Shown one piece after another: positions 1-7,475 of a stretch of DNA of 64,000 nt. How positions within the stretch are numbered: position 1 is the first letter of the stretch; each line of letters starts with the position of its first letter. This DNA is from Verrucomicrobium spinosum DSM 4136 = JCM 18804 (GTDB taxonomy: Bacteria; Verrucomicrobiota; Verrucomicrobiia; Verrucomicrobiales; Verrucomicrobiaceae). The notes beneath the pieces were generated by a model. The model searched no databases. It saw nothing but the letters and a program-made list of their open reading frames with translations, and was not told where the DNA came from. The stretch spans positions 1,984,001 to 2,048,000 of the forward strand of contig NZ_ABIZ01000001.1 of NCBI RefSeq assembly GCF_000172155.1. Direction: 5' to 3'. Both the position numbers and the translations under genes were made by a program.

Positions 1-436
1 CGAAGCCCTGGCCGATGGGAAAGGTATTCAGCACATCGGGCGTGCGGAGGGATCTCGCCAGCCACGCAGCGGCCATAGACTCCGGGATGAGGAGTTCTTC
101 GATCTTCAACAGCTTGAGGAGGCGGGCGTGGAGGGGATTGATGATGCGGCTGATGATGCGCTTGGCCCCCAGTTGCTGGACGTTGGCCGCCACGGAGAGG
201 GCGGACTCAAAGTCTTCACCGATGGCGACGATCACCGCATCGCAGTCTGCCACGGGTATTTCCTCGAACACCTCGATGTCAGAGCAGTCGGCGGTGACGA
301 GGTACTCGATCTCGTCCTTCATGTCATCGGTGTGTTCAGGATTGCTGTCCACGCCGATGACTTCGTGGCCGTCTCTCACCAGCTGCCGGGCGAGGTGGGT
401 GCCGAAACTGCCAAGTCCGATGATGCAGAAGCGCAT
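1..436 (-). CDS. TrkA-N domain potassium uptake regulator (3' part outside window)
   Basis: About 145 codons are visible from the ATG at 436; the frame stays open to the window edge, so the C-terminal part is missing. The product begins MRFCIIGLGSFGTHLARQL, a Rossmann glycine-rich loop, and continues with an acidic residue at the end of the second strand (VIGVDSN) and a C-terminal part of the TrkA-N (RCK) fold (DAVIVAIGEDFES, then KRIISRIINPLHARLL). Family knowledge: such cytosolic proteins bind NAD(H) or ATP/ADP and gate a TrkH/KtrB channel. The adjacent TrkH-like gene, 24 bp upstream on the same strand, is the expected partner, so the two are probably one operon. Whether it is single-domain KtrA or double-domain TrkA cannot be decided because the 3' part is cut off. 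Confidence 0.85.
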   Translation of the reverse strand, partial: MRFCIIGLGSFGTHLARQLVRDGHEVIGVDSNPEHTDDMKDEIEYLVTADCSDIEVFEEIPVADCDAVIVAIGEDFESALSVAANVQQLGAKRIISRIINPLHARLLKLLKIEELLIPESMAAAWLARSLRTPDVLNTFPIGQGF

Positions 437-460
437 GATGAATGGGGAGGGAGGTTGAGG

Positions 461-2236
461 TCAGACGAGAAGGACGTCTTCCTGGGGGTGGGAGTGGAGG
501 GGTTTGCGAGCCAGCGGCATGAAGGTGGTGGCAAGCGTGAACAGGCCGAGACGACCGACGAACATGTTGAGCACAATGACCAGCTTGGCCCCCGTTGTGA
601 GCTCCGGAGATAGATTGAGGCTGAGGCCGACCGTGGCAAAGGCGCTCACCAGCTCAAAGACGAGGGCGGTGTCTGGAGTGCCGGGCTGAAGCTGGCGGAG
701 AACGGCGAAGTTGACAAACAACCATGCCATAACAAGCACCAGGATGCCAAGGGCACGCGCTCCGGTGCCGGAAGGCAGGCGTCGTCTGAAGAGAGCGATG
801 TGGTCGAGCCCGCGCAACTGGTTCCAAAGGTGCAGCGTGGCAACTGCAAAGACGGTGGTGCGGATCCCGCCCGCGGTGCCGCCTGGTGAACCGCCCACCA
901 GCATCAGAAACACCAGGAGATGGATGGTGACCGGGCCAATGCCACCCATGTCAACGGTGTTGAATCCAGCGGTTCGAGCTGTCACCGAGTGGAAGAATGC
1001 AGTCATCCATCGTCCGGCGCTTGAAGCACCGTCGAAGAGCAGAAATTCACTGGCGTAGATGGCCAGGGTGCCGCCGACCACCAGAATCAGTGTGGTGTAC
1101 AATACGAGGCGGGTGTGCACCCGAAGGCGGGGCCGTGCGAGCGTGGGGTCCATCATCCAGGCGAGCCGTCGTTTGAGAAAACGCAGGCCGTCGTATGCTG
1201 GCAGAGTGCCCAGACCACCGAGGATGATGAGAGCACAGACCAGAATTTGCAGCGCTCCGATCTCGTTCACCCATTGATCAGCCAGGTTGTTCGGAAAGGT
1301 GGAAAAGCCGGCGTTGCAAAAGGCGGAGACGGAATGGAAGACGGCATGAAACATCCGCTCGCCCGCGTCGTGATCACCCGGCAGGCTGAAGAAGATGGCC
1401 ACCGCGCCTAGCGCCTCTGCAATGATGGTGAAGATGACGATGAAGCGGAGAGTTTCACCCACGTGAGCCAGCCGCTTCTCCGCAATCATCTCGCCAAGAA
1501 GCAGACGGTCGTGAAGGGAGAGGCCTTGAAAGAGAATGGCCGCGGTGAAAAAGGTCAGGGTCATGATGCCGAGACCACCGATCTGGATGAGGGCCAGGAT
1601 GATGATCTGGCCTGTTGGCGTGAAGAAGGTGGCGGTGTTCACCACCGTGAGGCCGGTGACGCAGACGGCACTGGTGCTGGTGAAGAGGGCGTCCAGCCAG
1701 GTGAGCTCAGCGCCAGGCACGACAGCGCGGGGCATCTTGAGCAGCGCTGTGCCTGCAAGCACGATCAGTGCAAAGCCAGTCAGCAGCAGCCAGCCCGGCC
1801 GGAGGGTGATGGCGGTGAGCCTGGCCTGATGCCTCAACCCCCGGAGGACAAGAATGGCAAGGACCACGCCCTGAACGGCGGAATGGGCGAGCAGCGATAG
1901 CTTTGTGTCATGGCCGCCCATCCAGCCGGCGACAGCAAGGCCGATCATGATGATCAGCACAAACAGGGCTGTTCCGAGCAAGATCGCCTCACGCTTTGCC
2001 CATGCTGAGAGATGCCGTCGTGACAACCAGGTCAACGATTGCTCCACGGCGAACAAAAGCGACAACAAGAGGGTGCCTCGGTGCAACCACGGCGTGACCT
2101 CGCCCACAAACCCAACTTGAAGCACCACCAGGATGAGTGCCGCCAGAGCTGTGATGCTGACGAGGAGCCGGGGCAGCCAGCTTGACGGTGGCAATGGAGG
2201 AGCGAACGACGAGTCTTTGATTGAGGGTGCAGGCAA
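461..2236 (-). CDS. TrkH/KtrB-family potassium channel subunit
   Basis: Multi-spanning membrane protein with four pore-loop repeats of the SKT superfamily. The filter-like segments are CVTGL, CNAGF, RTAGF and ATVGLS, each following a helix with an FHSV-like or TSTSAV start. It probably moves K+ (or Na+/K+) across the inner membrane under control of the downstream TrkA-like protein. It carries two or more extra N-terminal membrane segments compared with short KtrB proteins. The open frame reaches 2353, but that would overlap the upstream MgtC-like gene by 55 bp and translate a 7-bp-periodic repeat (about 2256-2285). I therefore propose the in-frame TTG at 2236; there is no ATG until well inside the protein and the start remains uncertain. 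Confidence 0.85.
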   Translation of the reverse strand: MPAPSIKDSSFAPPLPPSSWLPRLLVSITALAALILVVLQVGFVGEVTPWLHRGTLLLSLLFAVEQSLTWLSRRHLSAWAKREAILLGTALFVLIIMIGLAVAGWMGGHDTKLSLLAHSAVQGVVLAILVLRGLRHQARLTAITLRPGWLLLTGFALIVLAGTALLKMPRAVVPGAELTWLDALFTSTSAVCVTGLTVVNTATFFTPTGQIIILALIQIGGLGIMTLTFFTAAILFQGLSLHDRLLLGEMIAEKRLAHVGETLRFIVIFTIIAEALGAVAIFFSLPGDHDAGERMFHAVFHSVSAFCNAGFSTFPNNLADQWVNEIGALQILVCALIILGGLGTLPAYDGLRFLKRRLAWMMDPTLARPRLRVHTRLVLYTTLILVVGGTLAIYASEFLLFDGASSAGRWMTAFFHSVTARTAGFNTVDMGGIGPVTIHLLVFLMLVGGSPGGTAGGIRTTVFAVATLHLWNQLRGLDHIALFRRRLPSGTGARALGILVLVMAWLFVNFAVLRQLQPGTPDTALVFELVSAFATVGLSLNLSPELTTGAKLVIVLNMFVGRLGLFTLATTFMPLARKPLHSHPQEDVLLV

Positions 2237-2255
2237 GAGACGGATGAAACTTGGG

Positions 2256-2285
2256 AAGTGAAGAGTGGAAAGTGAAAAGTATGGC
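2256..2285. repeat. degenerate heptamer array between KtrB-like and MgtC-like genes
   Basis: Read on the minus strand the segment is four consecutive 7-mers of the type acttttc, actttcc, actcttc, acttccc. The same style of degenerate 7-bp repeat occurs at about 7376-7404 and 20630-20660. It lies where the annotated open frame of the channel gene would otherwise begin. Confidence 0.6.
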
Positions 2286-2298
2286 AAAAGCGCTGGGT

Positions 2299-3537
2299 TC
2301 AGGGCCAGAGCAGGAGGATGGCTCCTCCCGCAAGCAGGCTGGCTCCGAACCACAGGGCAACGTGGGTGAACACTTTGATGCCGCCGAGGGCGGCCACGAC
2401 GCCACCTTTAAAGGCGAGGTTGGACATGGAGGCAATGAGGATCACCCGCCACCCGGTCGCCGCGTCCAGTTTTTGGGCGTCCACCAGCCGGGCGGTGGAG
2501 AGAGTGATGGCATCCATATCCGCCAACCCGGAGACGACACCCACGATGTAGAGACCGCTGTGTCCCAGGTGATCATTGGCAGCGGCCACCGCCAGCTTGA
2601 TGAAGGCATAAATGAGGGCGAAAATGAAGGCGGGACGGAGCTCGGCGGGATTGTGCTGTTCCGGCAGTCGGGCCTCCTGTTCCTTGCGGGTCAGAAGCCA
2701 TGCAATGAAGGTGATGACGATCATCGCGCCAAGCATGGCTACCAAGGGGCCCGCCAGAGAGGGGAGCTTGGTGGCAGCGACGGCACCCACCTCCACCAGC
2801 ACCCTCACCATGGCGATGGTGGAGGCGATCATGATCACAAGGCTGGCCAGTGCAGGGGATAGCCTGCCATCACGCACGCTGCGGGCTGAGCTGACCGAGG
2901 TGGCGGTGCTGGAGATGAGACCTCCCAAGATGCCCGAAAGCAGCACGCCGCCGCGTGCCCCCAGGATCTTGTAGGCCACATATCCTCCCAGGCCCAGCCC
3001 CACAATGAGCACCACCATGAGCCAGATCTCAAAGGGATTGAGCACCGCATACGGCCCGAAGGACTGGTTGGGCAGGATGGGCAGGATCACCATCGAGATG
3101 AGGACAAACCGCATGATGGCATGCATGTCCTGGTCGCCCATGGTCCGGGCAAACTGGTGCAGAGCCTGTTTCCAGTGCAAGAGCAACGCGACCATGCCGC
3201 CGACTGCCACGACCAGAAGGATGGGGCCGACGACCAGATAGGCCCCCAGGGCATAGAGGAGCAGCACCGCCACCTCCGTGGTCATCCCGCTGGCGGTGCC
3301 ATTCTTCACCCGCGGGATGTTGGGGATGAAGAGCAGCAGGCTGAGCGAAAGGAAACCTCCGACCACAACCCAGCCACCGTAATCACGAGCCAGCAGGCCG
3401 CAGATGGTGCCCAGCAGCGTGATGAGAGGGAAAGTCCGAATCCCGCCGATGGCGCTATCACTGCGCTCCCGCTGCAGGCCGATGAGCATGCCCAAACCGA
3501 GGGAAACCATGAGTTGTTGGGCAATGGTCCAGTCCAT
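2299..3537 (-). CDS. MgtC/SapB-type membrane protein with DUF4010 domain
   Basis: About 412 residues from the ATG at 3537 (MDWTIAQQLMVSLGLG). The N-terminal 130 residues match the MgtC/SapB pattern: a membrane helix followed by GLQRERSDSAIGGIRTFPL, with the conserved arginine/acidic motif after the first helix. The rest is a series of hydrophobic helices resembling DUF4010, including GILGGLISSTATS and a late segment GLADMDAITLS. Family knowledge: MgtC-like proteins are linked to magnesium limitation and membrane potential; transport by the DUF4010 part is not established. An upstream extension to 3624 is possible but adds a sequence unlike the family. It lies just upstream of the potassium channel gene on the same strand, so an ion-homeostasis operon is likely. 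Confidence 0.85.
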   Translation of the reverse strand: MDWTIAQQLMVSLGLGMLIGLQRERSDSAIGGIRTFPLITLLGTICGLLARDYGGWVVVGGFLSLSLLLFIPNIPRVKNGTASGMTTEVAVLLLYALGAYLVVGPILLVVAVGGMVALLLHWKQALHQFARTMGDQDMHAIMRFVLISMVILPILPNQSFGPYAVLNPFEIWLMVVLIVGLGLGGYVAYKILGARGGVLLSGILGGLISSTATSVSSARSVRDGRLSPALASLVIMIASTIAMVRVLVEVGAVAATKLPSLAGPLVAMLGAMIVITFIAWLLTRKEQEARLPEQHNPAELRPAFIFALIYAFIKLAVAAANDHLGHSGLYIVGVVSGLADMDAITLSTARLVDAQKLDAATGWRVILIASMSNLAFKGGVVAALGGIKVFTHVALWFGASLLAGGAILLLWP

Positions 3538-3734
3538 AAGAGGTGAGGTTAATTTAGAATCTGGAAATGATAAACCTGTGCGTGGAAATAGTTCGTGCAA
3601 CTTGCAACAACGAAGGTTGCACATCGCCTGTCTAAACCTTGGCAGTGGGTGGGGATGTGTCGCAAGTGGTTCAGAGCAAAGGGGGAAGGAATGCGGGACT
3701 GGCTGGCACGAATCGTGAGTTTTAAGAGAGTGTT

Positions 3735-5606
3735 ATGAAAACGGAATGGTCAGTGGACCAGGGGTGGGGGCTTGTCGGCATGGGAGTGGCGGCGGCGGCG
3801 ACCCTGGCTCTGCTTTTGGCATTCGCCGGCATCATCGCTCCCGTGACCCACCGCAATGACAGCAGGGCATCCGACAGAGCTGACGACGACGAGTTTTCTC
3901 GAATGCTGGCGGAACTGGACAGCGTGCGGCCCAAGGTGAGCTCGCCAGTGCTACAGGTGCCACCGCCAAAACCCCAGACGACGTCATCGAATGATCCCTT
4001 GACCACCGTCCCCGAACCGCAGCCGGTGGCGGCGGTGAAGATTAGCACTCCGCAAAATGACCCTGCGACGCACCCGGCTCCGGTTATCGAGCCCGTTCTC
4101 TTTCCGGCCCTGACTGCGGCAGAGATTGCCGAGGCAGCGGAGGTTCAGCCTGCTCCAGGTCCGGCAGAGGTGAAGCCTCCTGTGGTGTCCCCGGAGACGA
4201 TGCCCGAGCCCATGGCGGATCCGGTGGCGGAAAATGAAGCTGTAGTTGCCATGAACCCTGTGGTCGCCGGCATGCCCCAGGCCGCGCCTGCCGTGGTGAC
4301 ACGGCAGGACCCTCCGCCCGCTCCTCTGCTGGTGGAGGGGGGCAAGCACGGCACGCTGACCGGGGGCGCGGTCCCACAGGATCTGGTGGCGATGATGCCA
4401 AAGGAGTCGCACGAGCCATTGCGCAGTCCTCGAACCCAGATGGCAGATGGACCCCTGGCCCCTGTCGAGGAGGTGGAAGACTGCAACAAGATGTGGTCCG
4501 GGAAACCTGAGGAGCTCGTGTCCATCAGGAAGAAAGCAGGGTTGCACCCGGCGGGATTCAGCATTGCCTTCCGGGGGCTGGTCAATCCCTACCCTCTGAT
4601 GTCCACTCTTTGCATGCCCGGAGAGACGGTGGAGATCAAGGTGGTGGCTCCGCGTGGGAAGGGGGACTTTGTGGTGAAGGCAGAAGGGGGGACGGCATCT
4701 CCCAAGGGAAACGAACTGCTGGTGTGGAACTGGGTAGTTCCTGAAACCCCAGGCCTGTATTGTCTTCAGATCACCAATCGCGACACGGGTGGTATGATGT
4801 GTCTGCATGGGCTGGTGTGCGTGCCCTATCGGGGAGAGGAGAGGCTGGAAGGTTATCAGATCGGCCAGTATCAGAAGACTCCGCTCAACAACAACCTCCG
4901 GTATGCCATGCCGCTTGGGCTGTTCCGCGTGACCCGGGAGATGGAGGACACCTGGCTCACTCCCCACTTTCAGTTGCGGCAGTTCATGTGCAAACAGGTC
5001 TCCACCTACCCCAAGTTTGTGTTGTTGGAATCGAGTTTGCTCCTGAAACTTGAAGCACTCGTGGAAGGGTTGGAAAAGCGGGGCATCAAGGAAGGTAGCA
5101 TCTTTGTGGCCAGTGGTTATCGCACTCCGGCCTACAACAAGGCCCTGGGGAACACGACCGTTTACAGCCGCCATTTGTATGGGGATGCCGCGGACATTCT
5201 GGTCGATCAGGATCGTGATGCGCGCCTGGATGACCTGAACAAAGATGGCAAGGTGGATGCCAAGGACACCGTGTGGCTGACCAAGCTGGTGGCCGAGGTG
5301 AGTTCCAGTTTCCCGGCGGCCTTTGAAGGCGGTCTGGGGCTCTATCCCTTCAAGTCCCCGGCGACCGCTTTTATCCACACAGACACTCGCGGTGAACCGA
5401 CCCGCTGGGGGTTCCCTCAGGCAAACAACCGCCTCCGTCCTGGGCCAAAGCGCCTGCTGCAACCTTGTGATGATGGTTGTGGGCATGAGCACCAGGTGAG
5501 TGTTCTGATGGCAGATCTGTCAGGATGGCGGGTGCCATTGGCAAGACCTGCGGGGGCGGGTTCGATATTCCATCCAGCCAGCGGAGCGTTTGCGATACCT
5601 CACTAA
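3735..5606 (+). CDS. Membrane-anchored M15-type peptidase with proline-rich linker
   Basis: 623 residues. A hydrophobic helix near residues 12-35 (signal anchor) is followed by about 200 residues rich in Pro, Ala and Val, a beta-rich middle domain, and a C-terminal domain of the M15/DUF882 type (D-Ala-D-Ala carboxypeptidase/endopeptidase fold). Predicted zinc ligands are His480 and Asp487 in SRHLYGDAAD and His548 in IHTDTRG; SGYRT precedes them as in the family. Inside the domain is DLNKDGKVDAKD, a 12-residue loop with the calcium spacing of an EF-hand/dockerin. The tail has CDDGCGHEH. The likely role is trimming peptidoglycan stem peptides in the periplasm. The gene stands alone on the plus strand, divergent from the MgtC-like gene. 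Confidence 0.85.
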   Translation: MKTEWSVDQGWGLVGMGVAAAATLALLLAFAGIIAPVTHRNDSRASDRADDDEFSRMLAELDSVRPKVSSPVLQVPPPKPQTTSSNDPLTTVPEPQPVAAVKISTPQNDPATHPAPVIEPVLFPALTAAEIAEAAEVQPAPGPAEVKPPVVSPETMPEPMADPVAENEAVVAMNPVVAGMPQAAPAVVTRQDPPPAPLLVEGGKHGTLTGGAVPQDLVAMMPKESHEPLRSPRTQMADGPLAPVEEVEDCNKMWSGKPEELVSIRKKAGLHPAGFSIAFRGLVNPYPLMSTLCMPGETVEIKVVAPRGKGDFVVKAEGGTASPKGNELLVWNWVVPETPGLYCLQITNRDTGGMMCLHGLVCVPYRGEERLEGYQIGQYQKTPLNNNLRYAMPLGLFRVTREMEDTWLTPHFQLRQFMCKQVSTYPKFVLLESSLLLKLEALVEGLEKRGIKEGSIFVASGYRTPAYNKALGNTTVYSRHLYGDAADILVDQDRDARLDDLNKDGKVDAKDTVWLTKLVAEVSSSFPAAFEGGLGLYPFKSPATAFIHTDTRGEPTRWGFPQANNRLRPGPKRLLQPCDDGCGHEHQVSVLMADLSGWRVPLARPAGAGSIFHPASGAFAIPH

Positions 5607-5627
5607 GTAGAAGGAGATTCAATATTC

Positions 5628-5834
5628 ATGAACCCTGACCCGAAACCCGACGTCCACATCATCACTCAGGATGAAGCCGCCCAACAGAAGATGATGCCCT
5701 ATGATCAGAATCTAGGGAAATTGAAGAAGGGAGAAGAGGCCGGCAATACACCACGACCTGAGCTCACGGATGCACCGATGGACGAAAATCTCGTGGATGA
5801 TGATATCATTGAGGAGGGACGGCACACGACGTAG
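5628..5834 (+). CDS. Small acidic hypothetical protein
   Basis: 68 residues, acidic, with no membrane segment or cysteine. It starts 21 bp after the peptidase stop and has one of the few clear Shine-Dalgarno sites in the window (aaggaga about 12 bp before ATG), which supports real translation. The sequence is polar, rich in Asp, Glu, Pro and Gln, and ends DDDIIEEGRHTT. I do not recognise a family. It is probably co-transcribed with the peptidase gene. A dispersed repeat and then a tandem hairpin array follow directly. Confidence 0.65.
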   Translation: MNPDPKPDVHIITQDEAAQQKMMPYDQNLGKLKKGEEAGNTPRPELTDAPMDENLVDDDIIEEGRHTT

Positions 5835-5950
5835 AAGACAGAAGACGCCAGACATGAGCTGGCGCATGATCGGATGTGCCGGGTGCGCGCATCAGTAAGA
5901 GGAATGAGGGACATTCTTGTCTTGGTTCGATACAAACGTCCCATGAGATG
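5835..5950. repeat. dispersed ~110-bp repeat, copy A
   Basis: Begins with agaagacagaagacgc and shares interrupted blocks with copy B at 19625-19745: agacatgag, ggatgtgc, and ggacattcttgt followed by a ggt(t/c)cgat(a/c)ca-like block. Both copies begin directly after a plus-strand stop codon and lead into a tandem hairpin array. No coding sense was found. Confidence 0.6.
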
Positions 5951-5980
5951 GTCTGTGTCTTCCCACGTCCGAACATCATG

Positions 5981-7325
5981 GGTTGTAGGGCGACCGCCCC
6001 GGTTGCCTCAGTCAGGGGCAGCGCGTGGCAAGCGGAGCGCTTGCCCTACAGCGTCAGGGGCGGCGTTGAACAACCAAGTCCCTTGGATGTTATGTGCACG
6101 AACCCGCATCCAACCACCCTGGGTTGTAGGGCGACCGCCCCGGTTGCCTCAGTCAGGGGCAGCCCGCGGCAAGCGGAGCGCTTGCCCTACAGCGTCAGGG
6201 GCGGCATTGAACGACCCATGGCCCTTGGATGTGCTGTTCCCGAATCCGCATCCAACCACCCTGGGTTGTAGGGCGACCGCCTCGGTTGCCTCAGTCAGGG
6301 GCAGCGCGTGGCAAGCGGAGCGCTTGCCCTACAGCGTCAGGGGCGGCGTTGAACGACCAATGGCCCTTGGATGTGCTGTTTCTGTCCTCGCATCCAACCA
6401 CCCTGGGTTGTAGGGCGACCGCCCCGGCTGCCTCAGTCAGGGGCAGCGCGTGGCAAGCGGAGCGCTTGCCCTACAGCGTCAGGGGCGGCGTTGAACGACC
6501 AATGGCCCTTGGATGTGCTGTTTCTGTCCTCGCATCCCACCACCCTGGGTTGTAGGGGACCGCCCCGGTTGCCTCAGTCAGGGGCGATGCGCGGCAAGCG
6601 GAGCGCTTGCCCTACAGCGTCAGGGGCGGCGTTGAACGACCAATGGCCCTTGGATGTGCTGTTTCTGTCCTCGCATCCCACCACCCTGGGTTGTAGGGGA
6701 CCGCCCCGGTTGCCTCAGTCAGGGGCGATGCGCGGCAAGCGGAGCGCTTGCCCTACAGCGTCAGGGGCGGCGTTGAACGACCAATGGCCCTTGGATGTGC
6801 TGTTCTCGAACCCGCATCCAACCACCCTGGGTTGTAGGGCGACCGCCCCGGTTGCCTCCGTCAGGGGCAGCGCGTGGCAAGCGGAGCGCTTGCCCTACAG
6901 CGTCAGGGGCGGCGTTGAACGACCAATGGCCCTTGGATGTGCTGTTTCTGTCCTCGCATCCAACCACCCTGGGTTGTAGGGCGACCGCCCCGGCTGCCTC
7001 AGTCAGGGGCAGCGCGTGGCAAGCGGAGCGCTTGCCCTACAGCGTCAGGGGCGGCGTTGAACGACCCATGGCCCTTGGATGTTCTGTTCCTGACCTCGCA
7101 TCCAACCACCATGGGTTGTAGGGCGACCGCCCCGGTTGCCTCAGCCAGGGGTAGCGCGCGGCAAGCGGAGCGCTTGCCCTACAACGTCAGGGGCGGCGTT
7201 GAACGACCCATGGCCCTTGGATGTTCTGTTCCTGACCTCGCATCCAACCACCCTGGGTTGTAGGGCGACCGCCTCGGTTGCTTCAGTCAGGGGCGACGCG
7301 TGGCAAGCGGAGCGCTTGCCCTACA
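5981..7325. repeat. tandem array of ten ~142-bp hairpin units
   Basis: The block ggttgtaggg recurs at 5981, 6122, 6264, 6406, 6548, 6689, 6830, 6972, 7114 and 7256, a period of 141-142 bp. The last unit breaks off near 7325. Each unit holds a perfect hairpin, ggcaagcg-gag-cgcttgcc, and an imperfect one, gcgaccg-ccc-cggttgc; in most units the first tgtagggc can also pair with the later gccctaca. Units differ by scattered substitutions and 1-bp indels, so the long open frames across them are not genes. The array lies between convergent genes. Confidence 0.9.
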
Positions 7326-7375
7326 GAGGCTCCACAGGGTCGCGGCCAACCTGCGACTACAGCTCCGCCGCTCCG

Positions 7376-7404
7376 ACTTTTCACCCTCAACTTATCACTT
7401 CACA
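7376..7404. repeat. degenerate heptamer array
   Basis: Consecutive 7-mers cttttca, ccctcaa, cttatca, cttcaca, of the same style as the arrays at 2256 and 20630. Located between the tandem array and a terminator hairpin. Confidence 0.5.
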
Positions 7405-7434
7405 AAAAGGCGTGGAGTTGTCTCCACGCCTTTT
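7405..7434. terminator. bidirectional intrinsic terminator
   Basis: Perfect inverted repeat aaaaggcgtggag-ttgt-ctccacgcctttt: a 9-bp GC-rich stem flanked by an A-tract and a T-tract, so it can end transcription on both strands. It is about 40 bp past the stop of the minus-strand FAD oxidoreductase gene and on the edge of the tandem array. Confidence 0.85.
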
Positions 7435-7475
7435 GACTCATTGAACCTCATTCATGGCGCCAGGCCATTTTTTCA

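Noticed and set aside
3984-5492. 502-codon minus-strand frame opposite the M15 peptidase gene
   Set aside because: Antisense shadow of a GC-rich gene; no family features, while the plus frame has a signal anchor and zinc motifs.
5874-7444. Several overlapping 108-202-codon plus-strand frames with repeated PPWVVGRPPRLPQSGAARG-like sequence
   Set aside because: They are translations of the tandem 142-bp array; frames shift between copies by 1-bp indels and the sequence has hairpins rather than coding features.
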